In this document: positions 37,126-46,718 of the stretch, piece after piece
Layout: each line of letters begins with the position of its first letter
Position numbering within the stretch: the stretch's first letter is position 1
Notes under the pieces: model-generated
Database searches by the model: none
Told to the model about the DNA's origin: nothing
Seen by the model: only the letters and a program-made list of their open reading frames with translations
Translations under genes and position numbers: made by a program
Source: Holtermannia corniformis
Taxonomy: Eukaryota; Basidiomycota; Tremellomycetes; Holtermanniales
DNA: 64,000 nt
Direction: 5' to 3'
NCBI GenBank assembly: GCA_001599935.1
Contig: BCIJ01000017.1
Location: forward strand, 133,847-197,846

Positions 37126-39501
37126 CTACAAGCTCGCCTCGAGCGCCGCAATCTCCTTGCGGACGTCTTGCTCTGCTTCAATCTTCTTCAATTGCGTCTT
37201 TTCCATCTTGTCGCCCTTTTTGACCTTTTCCTTGAGCTCTTCGATCGCCTTGAGCTGTGCGGTGTACGTCAGCAGGCTGGCGGGTGGGACGACGGGCGCA
37301 CCTTTTTGGTCAGATTCCGGATCTTCTTGGCGATAGGGTCAGCCTCGACCTGTACCTCTGCCACAGGCGCAGGCGCAGGCGCAGCCGGCGCAGGAGCCTC
37401 GACGGGCGTGCCGGGAACAGATGAAGAGTTGCCGTTCGCGGCCGACTTCTTGTTCTTCTTGCCCGCTTTTTTTCCATTTGGCTCTGGCGGGGCTGAACCG
37501 GGGGGTGCACCGGGCACGTAGCGCTGAGCAGGCTTGCCCCCTCTGAACATTGGGCTGGGAGCAGAGTGCGATGGACCGCCTTCGTCTTCGCGCTTGTAGA
37601 TGTCGGACGCGAGTGCGCCACGGGCCCCTGGAGGACGATAGGCGCCTGCAGGCTTGGCTTCTGCGTTGCGTCAGCTCAGACTCTCGACTAGGATCGAGCA
37701 CTGACCGATCGCCGTCTCCTTGCCCGGCTGATGCAGCTTGACGCTCTCGTTTGGCTCGGGCGCAGCTGGGATGACGGCCGGGAACCCCGGCATGTCCTTT
37801 GCCAGTCGCGGCCGCCACGATGCCTGATAGAGCTCGTTCTCCGGCTGGACATGGAGCAGCTGCCCTGCACACCAAAACACTTTGACGCAGTTGTCGACGC
37901 GTAGCCGCGGAGACAGTGTCGCGGTCAGAATGTACCGTCCGCAAGGGGACCATTCGCACACGGACGCGTTGGACGATCTGAACGAGGCAATCTTTTTCCG
38001 CGTGCTGACGTCGAGAATGTCGACGCCGCCTTGGAGGTTGCCGAACCCGGCGACGAGGAGAAGCTTGCCTTGTGGTTGGTAGAGGAGGAAGTTGTGCGGG
38101 CCAGAGCCGAACGAGTGGACGGGCTTGGCGCGTGCGTCGAAGACGACGGTGCGTGCGGGCATGTCTATGAGGTGTAAATCATGATGAATGAGGGCCAAAG
38201 ACGACGCACAGCCATAGCAGACGGAGAATTCGCGCGAGTTGGGGCTCCATGCAAAGTCAGAGATTGGGCCCTCCTTGTCTATGCAAAGTCAGCTTTTAGG
38301 ACGCGCGAGACTTGGAGACGAACCCAGCTCGACAATGCTGTCGAATTGACCGTTCAAAGCCACGAGGTAGAGGTTGGTCTCGCCATAGTACGACTTGCCC
38401 GAGACGTCGACGTCGGTGTGTGTCAAGAAGAGAGCCTGGGCAGGTCAGTTGGGCTCTCAACTCAATCAGAACCAGCACGCACCATGGTCCCGGCGTCGTT
38501 CCACTTGACTTGCATCTTGTCGGCCTTGTAGAAGCTCTTCCTCGCCTGTGTGTTGGGCAGGCTGATAGTGAAGACCTTTTCGTCATCAACCTCGACCCCG
38601 GCGGGCGGTAGCAGACTGGTGAGCGTGTGCAAGCCAACGCTAGCCGGCGCGCCCTTGCGCTCGCCGATCCATACGGCGACGGCGGAGCCAAGGCCCTCGG
38701 TGACAGCGGACCGGGATGAGCCAGGTCCGCCCAAGAAAATAGACCTGACCGTGCCGTCTACTCGAACTTTTGAAGTGGGTCTGGCAAAGGCGGTGGGCGA
38801 TGGCAAGCGGTAGATGCTGATTTCAGATGCGGAAGACAAGCGGAGCAGGTGCGATTCAAGCGGGGTGACCAGAGGCTCCCTGAGGTCTGTCAGCTCGAGT
38901 GCGATGTCTGACCAGCCGCACAGCCCACGCACCACCCGTCCATGCCCTTTTGGTAAAACCCACCGACTTCGACGCCGTCGTTCAATGTCCAGACCCGGAG
39001 GTTTCTGTCGACAATGCCCGAGCCATCTTTGGCGGTCAATGGGCGCGAGTAGGTGAATAGGTAGGATGAGAGGGGGGAGAACGCAAGGCCCACGACGGGT
39101 TCGGGCGTTTGAATCGACCGTGGCTCGATGCCTTCAAGCTCTGAAACGACGGTGACGCTGTAGGCGTGAGTAACGTATGGAATTGGCGTCTCGTGAACGC
39201 ACCTAGTCCCGAGCGAGTAGGCAAAGTACTGGCCGTCGGGTGAATAGATGTACGTCTTGACGGCTGGCAGGTCGCTGCGTGTGTCAGGCCCGGTCACAGC
39301 ATAGTCGGGGACGGTGTGGACTCACTCGACTGTGCTTGATCGAGACCATGCTGGGTGACCGTCGACGAGACCGGATGACTTTTGCGAGCGATCTGGCGAG
39401 CGTCAGCTGGCTGTTGGTGCTTTTCACACGGTCACAGCGTCTCGCAGTTGGACTGTCGTATGCGCAGTAGCGTACTCACACGCGTACTGAGTCTCTGCCA
39501 T
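37126..39501 (-). CDS. eukaryotic translation initiation factor 2A
   Basis: Monomeric eIF2A, which can deliver Met-tRNA to ribosomes under special conditions. Residues about 20-420 form a beta-propeller: YIYSPDGQYFAY, VGLAFSPLSSYLFTYSRP, NLRVWTLNDG, a helical connector, PHNFLLYQPQGKLLLVAGFGNLQGGVDILD, ASFRSSNASVCEWSPCGRYILTATLSPRLRVDN and VKVFWCAGQLL. This order and the NxxxWSPxGR blade are diagnostic. The C-terminal third is Pro/Ala/Lys-rich with a final coiled coil (LKAIEELKEKVKKGDKMEKT) ending ALEASL. Exon 1 encodes MAETQYA and splices through GTGAGT. Divergent from PRPP synthetase with 264 bp between the start codons. Stop at 37128-37126. Confidence 0.92.
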
Positions 39502-39601
39502 TGTTTAGAACGCTCAAGATCAAGTAGAGAACAAGAGCAAGGTGCGTAGGAGGAGAGCTGGAGCAGGGGGTTGGCAGCTAAAACCGGTAATGACGTGTGC
39601 G

Positions 39602-39609
39602 TGACGTCA
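39602..39609. promoter_or_regulatory. TGACGTCA, full CRE/ATF palindrome
   Basis: A perfect consensus for CREB/ATF-type bZIP factors (Atf1 in fission yeast, a target of the Sty1/Hog1 kinase), preceded a few bases upstream by a half site TGACGTG. It lies between the divergent start codons of eIF2A and PRPP synthetase, close to the eIF2A side. Use as a binding site is inferred. Confidence 0.5.
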
Positions 39610-39765
39610 CACCAAAACGAAAGTCATCTCGCACTCTAGGTTGCAGTCGTCAACCACGGAAAGAGCAGCACGCAGCCCTCAGTCTTGTAAACGTGCGAGC
39701 GAACGCACTCAGAGACGGTGTACAAGATCCCAGCACGGAACAGTGTCAAACGTCGCAACGAAACC

Positions 39766-41125
39766 ATGCACAACTCGGGCAATTCCATTCGCTTGCTCAC
39801 CGGTCAGCTCTGTCCATCACCGTCACGATCACTGCACTGACGCATGCACAGGCAACAGCCACCCACGGCTCGCTCAGGCGGTAGCAGACCGGTAGGTGGT
39901 CCGCAACATGGCACCAAGTCGCCATCTCACATTGCGTGCCCTCTCAGCCTCGGCATCCCCCTCACCCCTTGCCACGTCTCCAAATTCTCCGCACTCGAGA
40001 CGAGCGTCCAGATCCACTCGTCGGTCCGTGATGAGGATGTGTTCATCCTCCAGAGTCCGAGCCCTCCTAGCATCAACGACCACCTGATGGAACTCCTGAT
40101 CATGATCTCTGGTTGGTTGACACGCTCTGCATCTCAGATGAGCGACTGACAAGCTGCAGCGTGCAAGACGGCCTCGGCCAAGCGGATCACCGCCGTCATC
40201 CCGTGCTACCCGTATGCACGCCAGGACAAGAAGGACAAGTCGCGCGCGCCCATCACGGCAAAGTGGGTCCTTTGCCAAAGTCTGGACCGCCTACTGAGCC
40301 ATCTGCTAGGCTTGTCGCCAACCTGCTCGCCGTCGCAGGTGCAGACCACGTCATCACGATGGACTTGCACGCATCCCAGATCCAGGGCTTCTTTGACATC
40401 CCCGTCGACAACCTCTACACCGAGCCAAACATGTGCAGCTACATCAAGCAAGAGATTGACGGCTGGCGCAACGCCATCATTGTCAGCCCAGACGCAGGCG
40501 GTGCCAAGCGGTCAGTCGATATCTCGAGACGGTTGTGCGCGACTGACGTTGCACAGCGCCACGGCTCTAGCCGACCGTCTCAACCTTGATTTCGCCCTGA
40601 TCAACCGGAAACGCCGGCGCGACGTCCTCCCGCCCACGGTCCCCACCGTTCCGCCAACGCCTGCAGGCTCCGATTCCGGTTCGCAGCACGGGTCTGAAGA
40701 CGACGATGGCGCCGTCGAAAAGATGGAACTCCTCGTCGGCGACGTCAAAGGCAAGGTTGCCATCCTGATCGACGACATGGTCGATACCGGCCACACTGTC
40801 GCGCTCGCTGCCGGTGTCCTACGAGATGCCGGCGCTTCGGAAGTGTACGCGCTCGTCAGCCACGGCCTGCTTTCCGACGTGACAATGGAGAACCTGGCCG
40901 GTCTGCCAGTCAAGAAACTGATCGTGACAAACTCGATCGATCAGACCGACAGGATCGAGGCCTCAAAGGGCTTGCTGGGCACGATTGACATCGCGCCCGT
41001 CTTGGCGGAATCGATCCGGAGGACACACAACGGGTCAGTCCTCGGTCCCCTTGGGTCTTGTGGAAAGCACTGACGCGCACGGTAGCGAGTCGATTTCGGC
41101 CCTGTTCAGGTCCGATGGGTGGTGA
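39766..41125 (+). CDS. PRS1: ribose-phosphate pyrophosphokinase (PRPP synthetase)
   Basis: Makes phosphoribosyl pyrophosphate from ribose 5-phosphate and ATP, feeding purine, pyrimidine, His and Trp synthesis. Exon 1 ([13 protein letters not shown]) splices to [14 protein letters not shown]. Then: [75 protein letters not shown] (metal and ATP site), [10 protein letters not shown], and the PRPP loop [13 protein letters not shown] Pro/Ser/Gly/acidic insertion of about 30 residues sits between the RKRRRD segment and the PRPP loop. It ends [12 protein letters not shown]. Five or so short introns. Yeast has several PRS paralogues; which one this matches cannot be decided from the sequence alone. 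Confidence 0.93.
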
Positions 41126-41495
41126 TGGCTCTTTCTCTGCTTGTACGATATGTATCGCTGGGTCACGCCACTGAGCCGGGTAGCGCCAGAGCAGCCCGGG
41201 GGCATTGTGTGGCTGACGGAGCACGCCACTTCGAATCGGCATGCGATGGTGTATATCAACTTGCGCTAGTAGCTGCCTGGCATGGTTACTACACCCATTT
41301 CACCGAGCTGCAACTAACCGAAACGAACTCGCCTTGGGGTCGATCAGGTAACAGGGCAGGCTGCACCTCCGTACTCGTCCTGCACGATCCGGGCTCGAAC
41401 GAACGAGTTGAGAATGTTGAATTGTGGAATTGCTTGAACAGACTTGGGACTAAAATGGCGCCTGCTGCAGCCGGGCCGCGACAGAGACCCGTGAC
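41126..41495. other. intergenic between PRS and the tRNA gene
   Basis: About 370 bp, with no gene or repeat seen. Confidence 0.4.
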
Positions 41496-41507
41496 AAAAA
41501 GCAAAAA
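41496..41507 (-). terminator. RNA polymerase III terminator
   Basis: Two T5 runs on the minus strand (41507-41503 and 41500-41496) start six bases after the tRNA discriminator base, as expected for Pol III termination. Confidence 0.8.
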
Positions 41508-41512
41508 CAAAC

Positions 41513-41606
41513 CGACACCAGCAGGACTCGAACCTGCGCGCCCGAAGGCAACAGCTGAAGCTCGTATCATTCGAAACTGTCTCGTTAACCACTTCGATAT
41601 AGTGCC
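41513..41606 (-). tRNA. tRNA-Ser (anticodon CGA) with a 13 nt intron
   Basis: Read on the minus strand. The acceptor arm GGCACTA pairs with TGGTGTC (41520-41514), with discriminator G at 41513. D arm TCG-AAGTGGTTAA-CGA (41597-41582). Anticodon stem ACAGT (41580-41576) pairs with GCTGT (41555-41551). The loop is TT-CGA-A, then the intron TGATACGAGCTTC (41569-41557) after position 37, then A. A long type II variable arm (GCCTTCGGGC) and T arm GCAGG-TTCGAGT-CCTGC follow, the latter containing the B box GGTTCGAGTCC. The type II arm and anticodon CGA (reads UCG) fit serine. Confidence 0.93.
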
Positions 41607-41838
41607 GTCGATACATGATTCGCACCTGTACATGATCATACTCAGTACAGTGGTGCAGCTGACACGCTTCCGGGCAGTACAAAACGCCGCAACGCCGCTC
41701 AACCCATCACCGGCTCAACCGTAAGCGCCGCACACCCTCCACTCCGAGAGTCCGCAGGCGACTCCCGATCATCGTCATAAAAGCGTCGTGTCGAACGCGG
41801 ACGCTCTTCGTACCCTCAGCAGCACTGCGCCAGCTGGG

Positions 41839-43027
41839 ATGCGGACAAAGTTCAACGCCATCATCAAACAACTTCGAGCGCTAGAGCACGACTTGTTTGA
41901 TGATGAAAGGATCCCAAGGCAAGCCCATGGGTCCGAGTGGTGACACATGCCTCGGTCTCAGGTGTCTGAGCTACACTACTCGTCTTCCAAGTGGCTGCCA
42001 GAATACCCACTGCGCCGCTGGTTGGGCGAGCCGGACCAGGGGTATCTCCCATCACTGGAGACGTATAGAGCTATGGTCCCGGAAGACAGTCCATCGGATG
42101 CAGCTCTGCATAGGACCATAGACAGTCTCGCTAGCTATACGATCACAACGGTGAGCGGCGTTTGCACAGCAGTAAGCTCCCAGCTGACCCATCGCCATAG
42201 GGCGAAGCGGCCATCAGAGCTTTTCATACTGCAGCTCTGATATCAGCGGTCGGCAACCTGCAGGATTACCGACCCGTCGCAGGCTTTCATGGCGCGTTGT
42301 TTTGAGGTGCACACTAGGTAAGTGGGTTTGGCAATGGACAGATTGGCAGAGCTGAGTGCTGTCAGGACATACCGAGTTCTCGACGTCCGGTCGCCTGACT
42401 CGCTCACCATCTTGACGTCCAGCTCCATAATGGACTACATCGTGGGTCTGTTCAACAACGACTGGCTGGAAAGTATCGGCAGCGGCCTCGTCCCTCCTAA
42501 GATGGCCTTGAAGGAGGTGCTTCAACGAGCTGTCGCGGCCATTGGTGTCGAGTCAAAGTTCGGTTCATGGTCGGAGCGGTGTACAGCACAAGCTCTGCTT
42601 CATGGCCAAGGTCTACGCGAATGCATGAAGTAAGTCAGCCCTCGCTTCCGCCTACCTCTTGACCGAGTCCACTGCAGGCATGATGTCAAAGTCTATATCT
42701 TCGGTCTAGGCTCGCACGACTGGATCTCCTGGTCACGCAATCTTCATGACTTTGAGTGAGCAACCGGCTAAATGGCCCATTATACGCAATGACTCACATC
42801 ATTTGCAGCCCAGCAGGCGCCACAAGACCAGTCCTCGAGCAACGGGACACGCCACTTGACGCGAGATTGCTTGCGATACACATGGGTGCCGCAGTACGTT
42901 GTTAAAATTCTGCAAAGTCATGACTGATGTTGGTTAGCTGCTAGACAGGCAAACGCAGGTTGAGGCGGCCCGGCACGATGTAATAGTGTTCAGTCATGAG
43001 TATTGTCAACGAGCATGCATTATGTAG
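41839..43027 (+). CDS. unknown protein A
   Basis: Not recognised. A product of about 330 residues results from joining seven exons with the local intron style: MRTKFNAIIKQLRALEHDLFDDERIPRQ, then VSELHYSSSKWLPEYPLRRWLGEPD, SYTITTGEAAIRAFHTAALI, VLDVRSPDSLTILTSSSIMDYIV, HDVKVYIFGLGSHDWISW and finally LLDRQTQVEAARHDVIVFSHEY. It ends CIM-TAG. It has no signal peptide or membrane helix; predicted as soluble alpha/beta from its alternating hydrophobic pattern. The second exon uses a short (30 nt) intron and one donor is the unusual GTTTTG, so details of the exon chain are uncertain. It is tandem with unknown gene B, 297 bp apart. Confidence 0.55.
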
Positions 43028-43324
43028 CGGGTCAGTAGTGTTGAGCATGTACTCGTTCGATTGGAGCATGTGCGCGAATGCTTTCTCATCGCAGCGTATC
43101 CGTCATCGTGATGTATGTGTACACGGTGTGCTGGTCCCCACGTCCAACCAACTCCAGTGTTCTTCCGCTTCCAGTACTTGCAGTGTTCGAACCGGATGTA
43201 GGCAGCACAACCGCGCAAACGATCATCCAAACGTATGTCAGCACGTCAACGCCGCCAACGTCACCAACCCCAAGTTGCAGTCGATCGCGCTCTCGCCACC
43301 GACGCTCTCTGGCGACCAACAATC

Positions 43325-44760
43325 ATGAGCGTCTTGGATTTCATCAACCCAGAAGACCTACAAGTGGCCATCGTTCCTCTTGCGTGGCCGACTTCAGATT
43401 CTGCTGTCAAGGCCGGGCCTAAGTATGTAGCGGCATATCCTTGCTACGACAAGGCGAGGCGGGCGTGGGAGTCTGGAGTCCAGGAGCGACGACAGATGGG
43501 TGTGAGCTTCTTCCTCGGGGTGCGTACGTCGCCGTTCAGACACTCGAGCTGATGAGGTGTACCAGGACGAATCACCTGCTCTCCACCCGAGCATTGTTGA
43601 TATCACTCTCGCTGCCTTGCGTACCGTCGAGCGCAGTGACTGTCGCTGGGTCCTTGGCACCGCCTCCATCGAGGATCTCGATACGAGTGGCCGGTCGCTA
43701 CAGTATCAAATTCCATTTGCCATCACGCGCCGGCCTATGCCGCAACCAACAATGGGTATGTCCATGACTGGGCAACCTCAAATCGAACGTTACTGACACT
43801 AGTCAGGCAAGAACGGCTACGTCGATCACGAAGGTCCCGTTTATCTCCAAGGCATCTATATCAACGTCTTTGGTCTGGACGATGAGGTCGATTTACAGCT
43901 GATGTCAGTCCTTGGAGTGCGGGCTGCACTAAGGGAGTGAGTATTTTTGTGGACCCCACCAGTGCCGCGGGGATCTCATGCACCGATCCTCAGGGATCCA
44001 ACGTGGACCGGCTGGACATACACAATCAAATATGCCTCAAGATCCTTCACCATCACAGCCGCCCGGCCCAAACAGGGCAAGGTGCAAGTTGTGCATCTGG
44101 CCAACGCTCACGGCGACAACAACGACTTACTATTTGCGGTCTTAGTTGATGTGGTATGTTCCATCGGGCGACGAGGCTAGTGGCTGATGAGCAGCTCTCA
44201 CATGTTGGACAACTACCTGTTGCCGGGGTCCCCGGTCAACCGGTTCGGAACCGCAACAGCGCAGTGCAGCTGTCAAAAAGGCAAGAGCGCCCAGCAACAG
44301 GCAAGCGTGTTTTCTGTCTCATGTCTGTGCATGACTGATCCACATCAGGATCAGGATCAGTTCAAGTCGACCCTAAAGTTTGTCACATCCAATATGGCCT
44401 GTTCACTGCTCACATTATTCTTCGCAGGACCCGGTTTCAGTTCACGCGGTCGACGGGCGAAGCCCGAAGAGGCTCACCCAGAACAGCGATCCGGCCTGGG
44501 CTTTTGGCTGTGAGCAGCCAGTGTCGGAGCGATTTCTACTGCAGGCTCGTCAGGCGAGTGGACAAAGCACAGGAGCGGATGGCGCTGGCAAGAGGAAACG
44601 GTGATCCACATGCACTATACCTTATCGGCACTGACGAGACGCAGGTGCGAGTCAGAGTCAAGAGTCGACGACGTCGTCTAGCACAGAGATCGACATCGAC
44701 GAGAAAGTGCAGTTTGTCGAGCGCGAGTATCTCCTCGAGCATGAGGCTCGCCCTTTCTAG
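43325..44760 (+). CDS. unknown protein B
   Basis: Not recognised. Exons join cleanly with GTGCGT/GTATGT/GTGAGT donors and CTGAC or CTGAT branches into about 380 residues: MSVLDFINPEDLQVAIVPLAW, DITLAALRTVERSDCRWVLG, YVDHEGPVYLQGIYINVFGLDDEVD, WTGWTYTIKYASRSFTI, VQVVHLANAHGDNNDLLFAVLVDV, then an Arg/Ser/Gly-rich region and an acidic C-terminal helix (TEIDIDEKVQFVEREYLLE) ending EARPF. No signal peptide or membrane segment. The central part looks beta-rich and folded, the end disordered plus a helix. The last intron (donor GTGATC at about 44602, branch CTGAC) is needed to reach the acidic tail; without it the frame ends at 44827. Confidence 0.6.
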
Positions 44761-45015
44761 TCAAGCGCACACGACAGAGCAGGTCTTTACCTCGCTCCTT
44801 GTCCCTCTGAAGTCAGTGCCGCTCTGAGTACACCGCCAAAGGAAGCTGGCTAAGATGACGCCTTCAGAGACCACGGCGATGTCGAAGATATGAGCTCTAG
44901 GGATAGGCGGTAGTAGTCGATGATTGTTGTACGGCTGTCGCGTCTGTCAAAGCAAAGCTATTCTTTGTCACGTGCCGTAATCCTTTCGAAACATCGACAG
45001 ACGATGGCGAGGTAG

Positions 45016-46700
45016 ATGTGCTCAATGCTTCCTGTTCACCAGTGCAGATTGCCTACAAAATGGTTTGCTGCCAGAACCAAGCTTGTGCAAGTCCAGGCTC
45101 GGCGGATGCCAATTGTATCGGCGGTACCGGCGTCGCGACGTCACGCATCGGTTCTGCACCCCGACCCCGACCATCTCCCACCGAAGCGAGGGCTGCGAAT
45201 CTCGCACCTCTTCGGAGGGCTGGCAGCTCTTGGACTACTCGTCACTACATATGGCTTGTCAGTGACCGATCGGATTGGACAGCTGCGGGAGCGTCGCTGA
45301 CATTTGGCAGGCTAGAGTACTACTACTCACTCAACACTTGGCCGCAGGAGCTTCGAACCGATCTCCGGGCGGCTCTCAAAGCCAAGAACCGGGGAGAGTA
45401 TGCTCGCAGCGAAAAGTACTTTCAGCGGTGGGTAGGCTGACGAGGTGAATGAATCGCATTGCTGACGTTGCATAGCGCACTCGACACAGCTCTGACATTG
45501 GCTCCATCGGCACTCGAACCAGAGCCACTGCTCAAATTGAGTGGTATCGCCATCTCCCTCTCGTCATTGCTTGAAGAAGCCGGTCAGCCATCGGCATCGT
45601 ACGCCGTGCTGCTTGACGCACTACGCTACTTTGGCGTCGACACGCCGGCAGAGAACTGGGCAGGCCCATCGTATACCCTCACCGAAAAGGATCAGCACCG
45701 GATCATTGCTCTACAGCAAAAGCTAGGACAGCTGTCTCTTGGCATCGCTCAAGACTTCACGCCGCCACTATACCCTACCCTCACCACCAACTTGATCTCA
45801 TCGATGACAAGCACGTCACCTGGCAAGAAGATTGAGAAATGGGACCAAGCGGCTGAACACCATCTCTCGACGGCTCTCACGGCACTGCTCAGGCTCGGCG
45901 TCGGCGGTAGCTCCAAGTGCGACAGCAAGCAGTTTGTCGCGGGCCGTGATGTTGCCTTTGCTGGCGATGGTGATGCAGTGCCGGAAGATGGACTGGGCAA
46001 GGGCGGAATCACAAAGCGTGGACTGGGAATGACGATGGAGGCTTTGGCAGAGGTGTTCGCTCTTCAGGGCAAGTACGAGTGAGTGTGCACCAGGACGAAT
46101 GATTGTCGGCTGACATGGTGTGTAGCTTGGCCGCGCCATTATTGCTGCAAGCCATCTCAACATTGCTGCCGGCCAACGCGTCATCACCACCGCCAGTCAA
46201 AGACAGATGTCAAGGTCAGTCTCTTTGATTCCCGTTCACACGCTCAAGCTGACATTGACCCGCAGCTGCTCTTGTATGTCCACCTCGATACCCAGTTCTC
46301 GTCCATTTCTGACCGCTACAGCTCATGACGACCCTTTCCTCGCACATCCTACACCCCACGACGGCAACGACAATCAAGAACTCGCGCAGCTGGTCTCTGA
46401 AAGCTCTTGAAGTCGCTGGCTCGACTTCTGCTTCGGGAGACCCTGATGCGATTTGCCAACACGCTAGCAGCGTGGCTCTGTATAATCTTGGGATGCTGGC
46501 CGAGGTGTGTTCTCTGCAAGGCAAGCATTGGCTATAGGTACTGAAGCGGCACCTTGCAGCTCGACAAAGATCTCCCGACGGCCTTGAAGCACTTCACAAA
46601 ATCGCTCGCCATCTCGCGCGAAACAGGGTTTGCAGAGGGTAAGCGCGAGGCGATTGATGCGATCCGGCGGGTACGCAGTGCGTCGACGACACCCTTGTAG
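45016..46700 (+). CDS. MGR3: Mgr3-like mitochondrial inner-membrane TPR protein
   Basis: Likely adaptor of the i-AAA (Yme1) protease or a related mitochondrial TPR protein. The first 45 residues are Arg-rich without acidic residues (MCSMLPVHQCRLPTKWFAAR...), a mitochondrial targeting sequence. One membrane helix follows (HLFGGLAALGLLVTTYGL). After an in-phase intron the soluble part starts YYYSLNTWPQELRTDLRAALKAKNRGEYARSEKYFQRALDTAL, the family signature, then TPR-type helix pairs (LLKLSGIAISLSSLLEEAG, ALAEVFALQGKYDLAAPLLLQAI, SVALYNLGMLAEL, ALKHFTKSLAISRETGF). It ends RSASTTPL-TAG. It converges on IPI1 with only 18 bp between stop codons. Confidence 0.78.
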
Positions 46701-46718
46701 CTGTAGCCATGCAATGCA

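Noticed and set aside
41839..44760. Idea that genes A and B form a defence or toxin-antitoxin-like pair
   Set aside because: No motif of any such system was seen; adjacency alone is not evidence.
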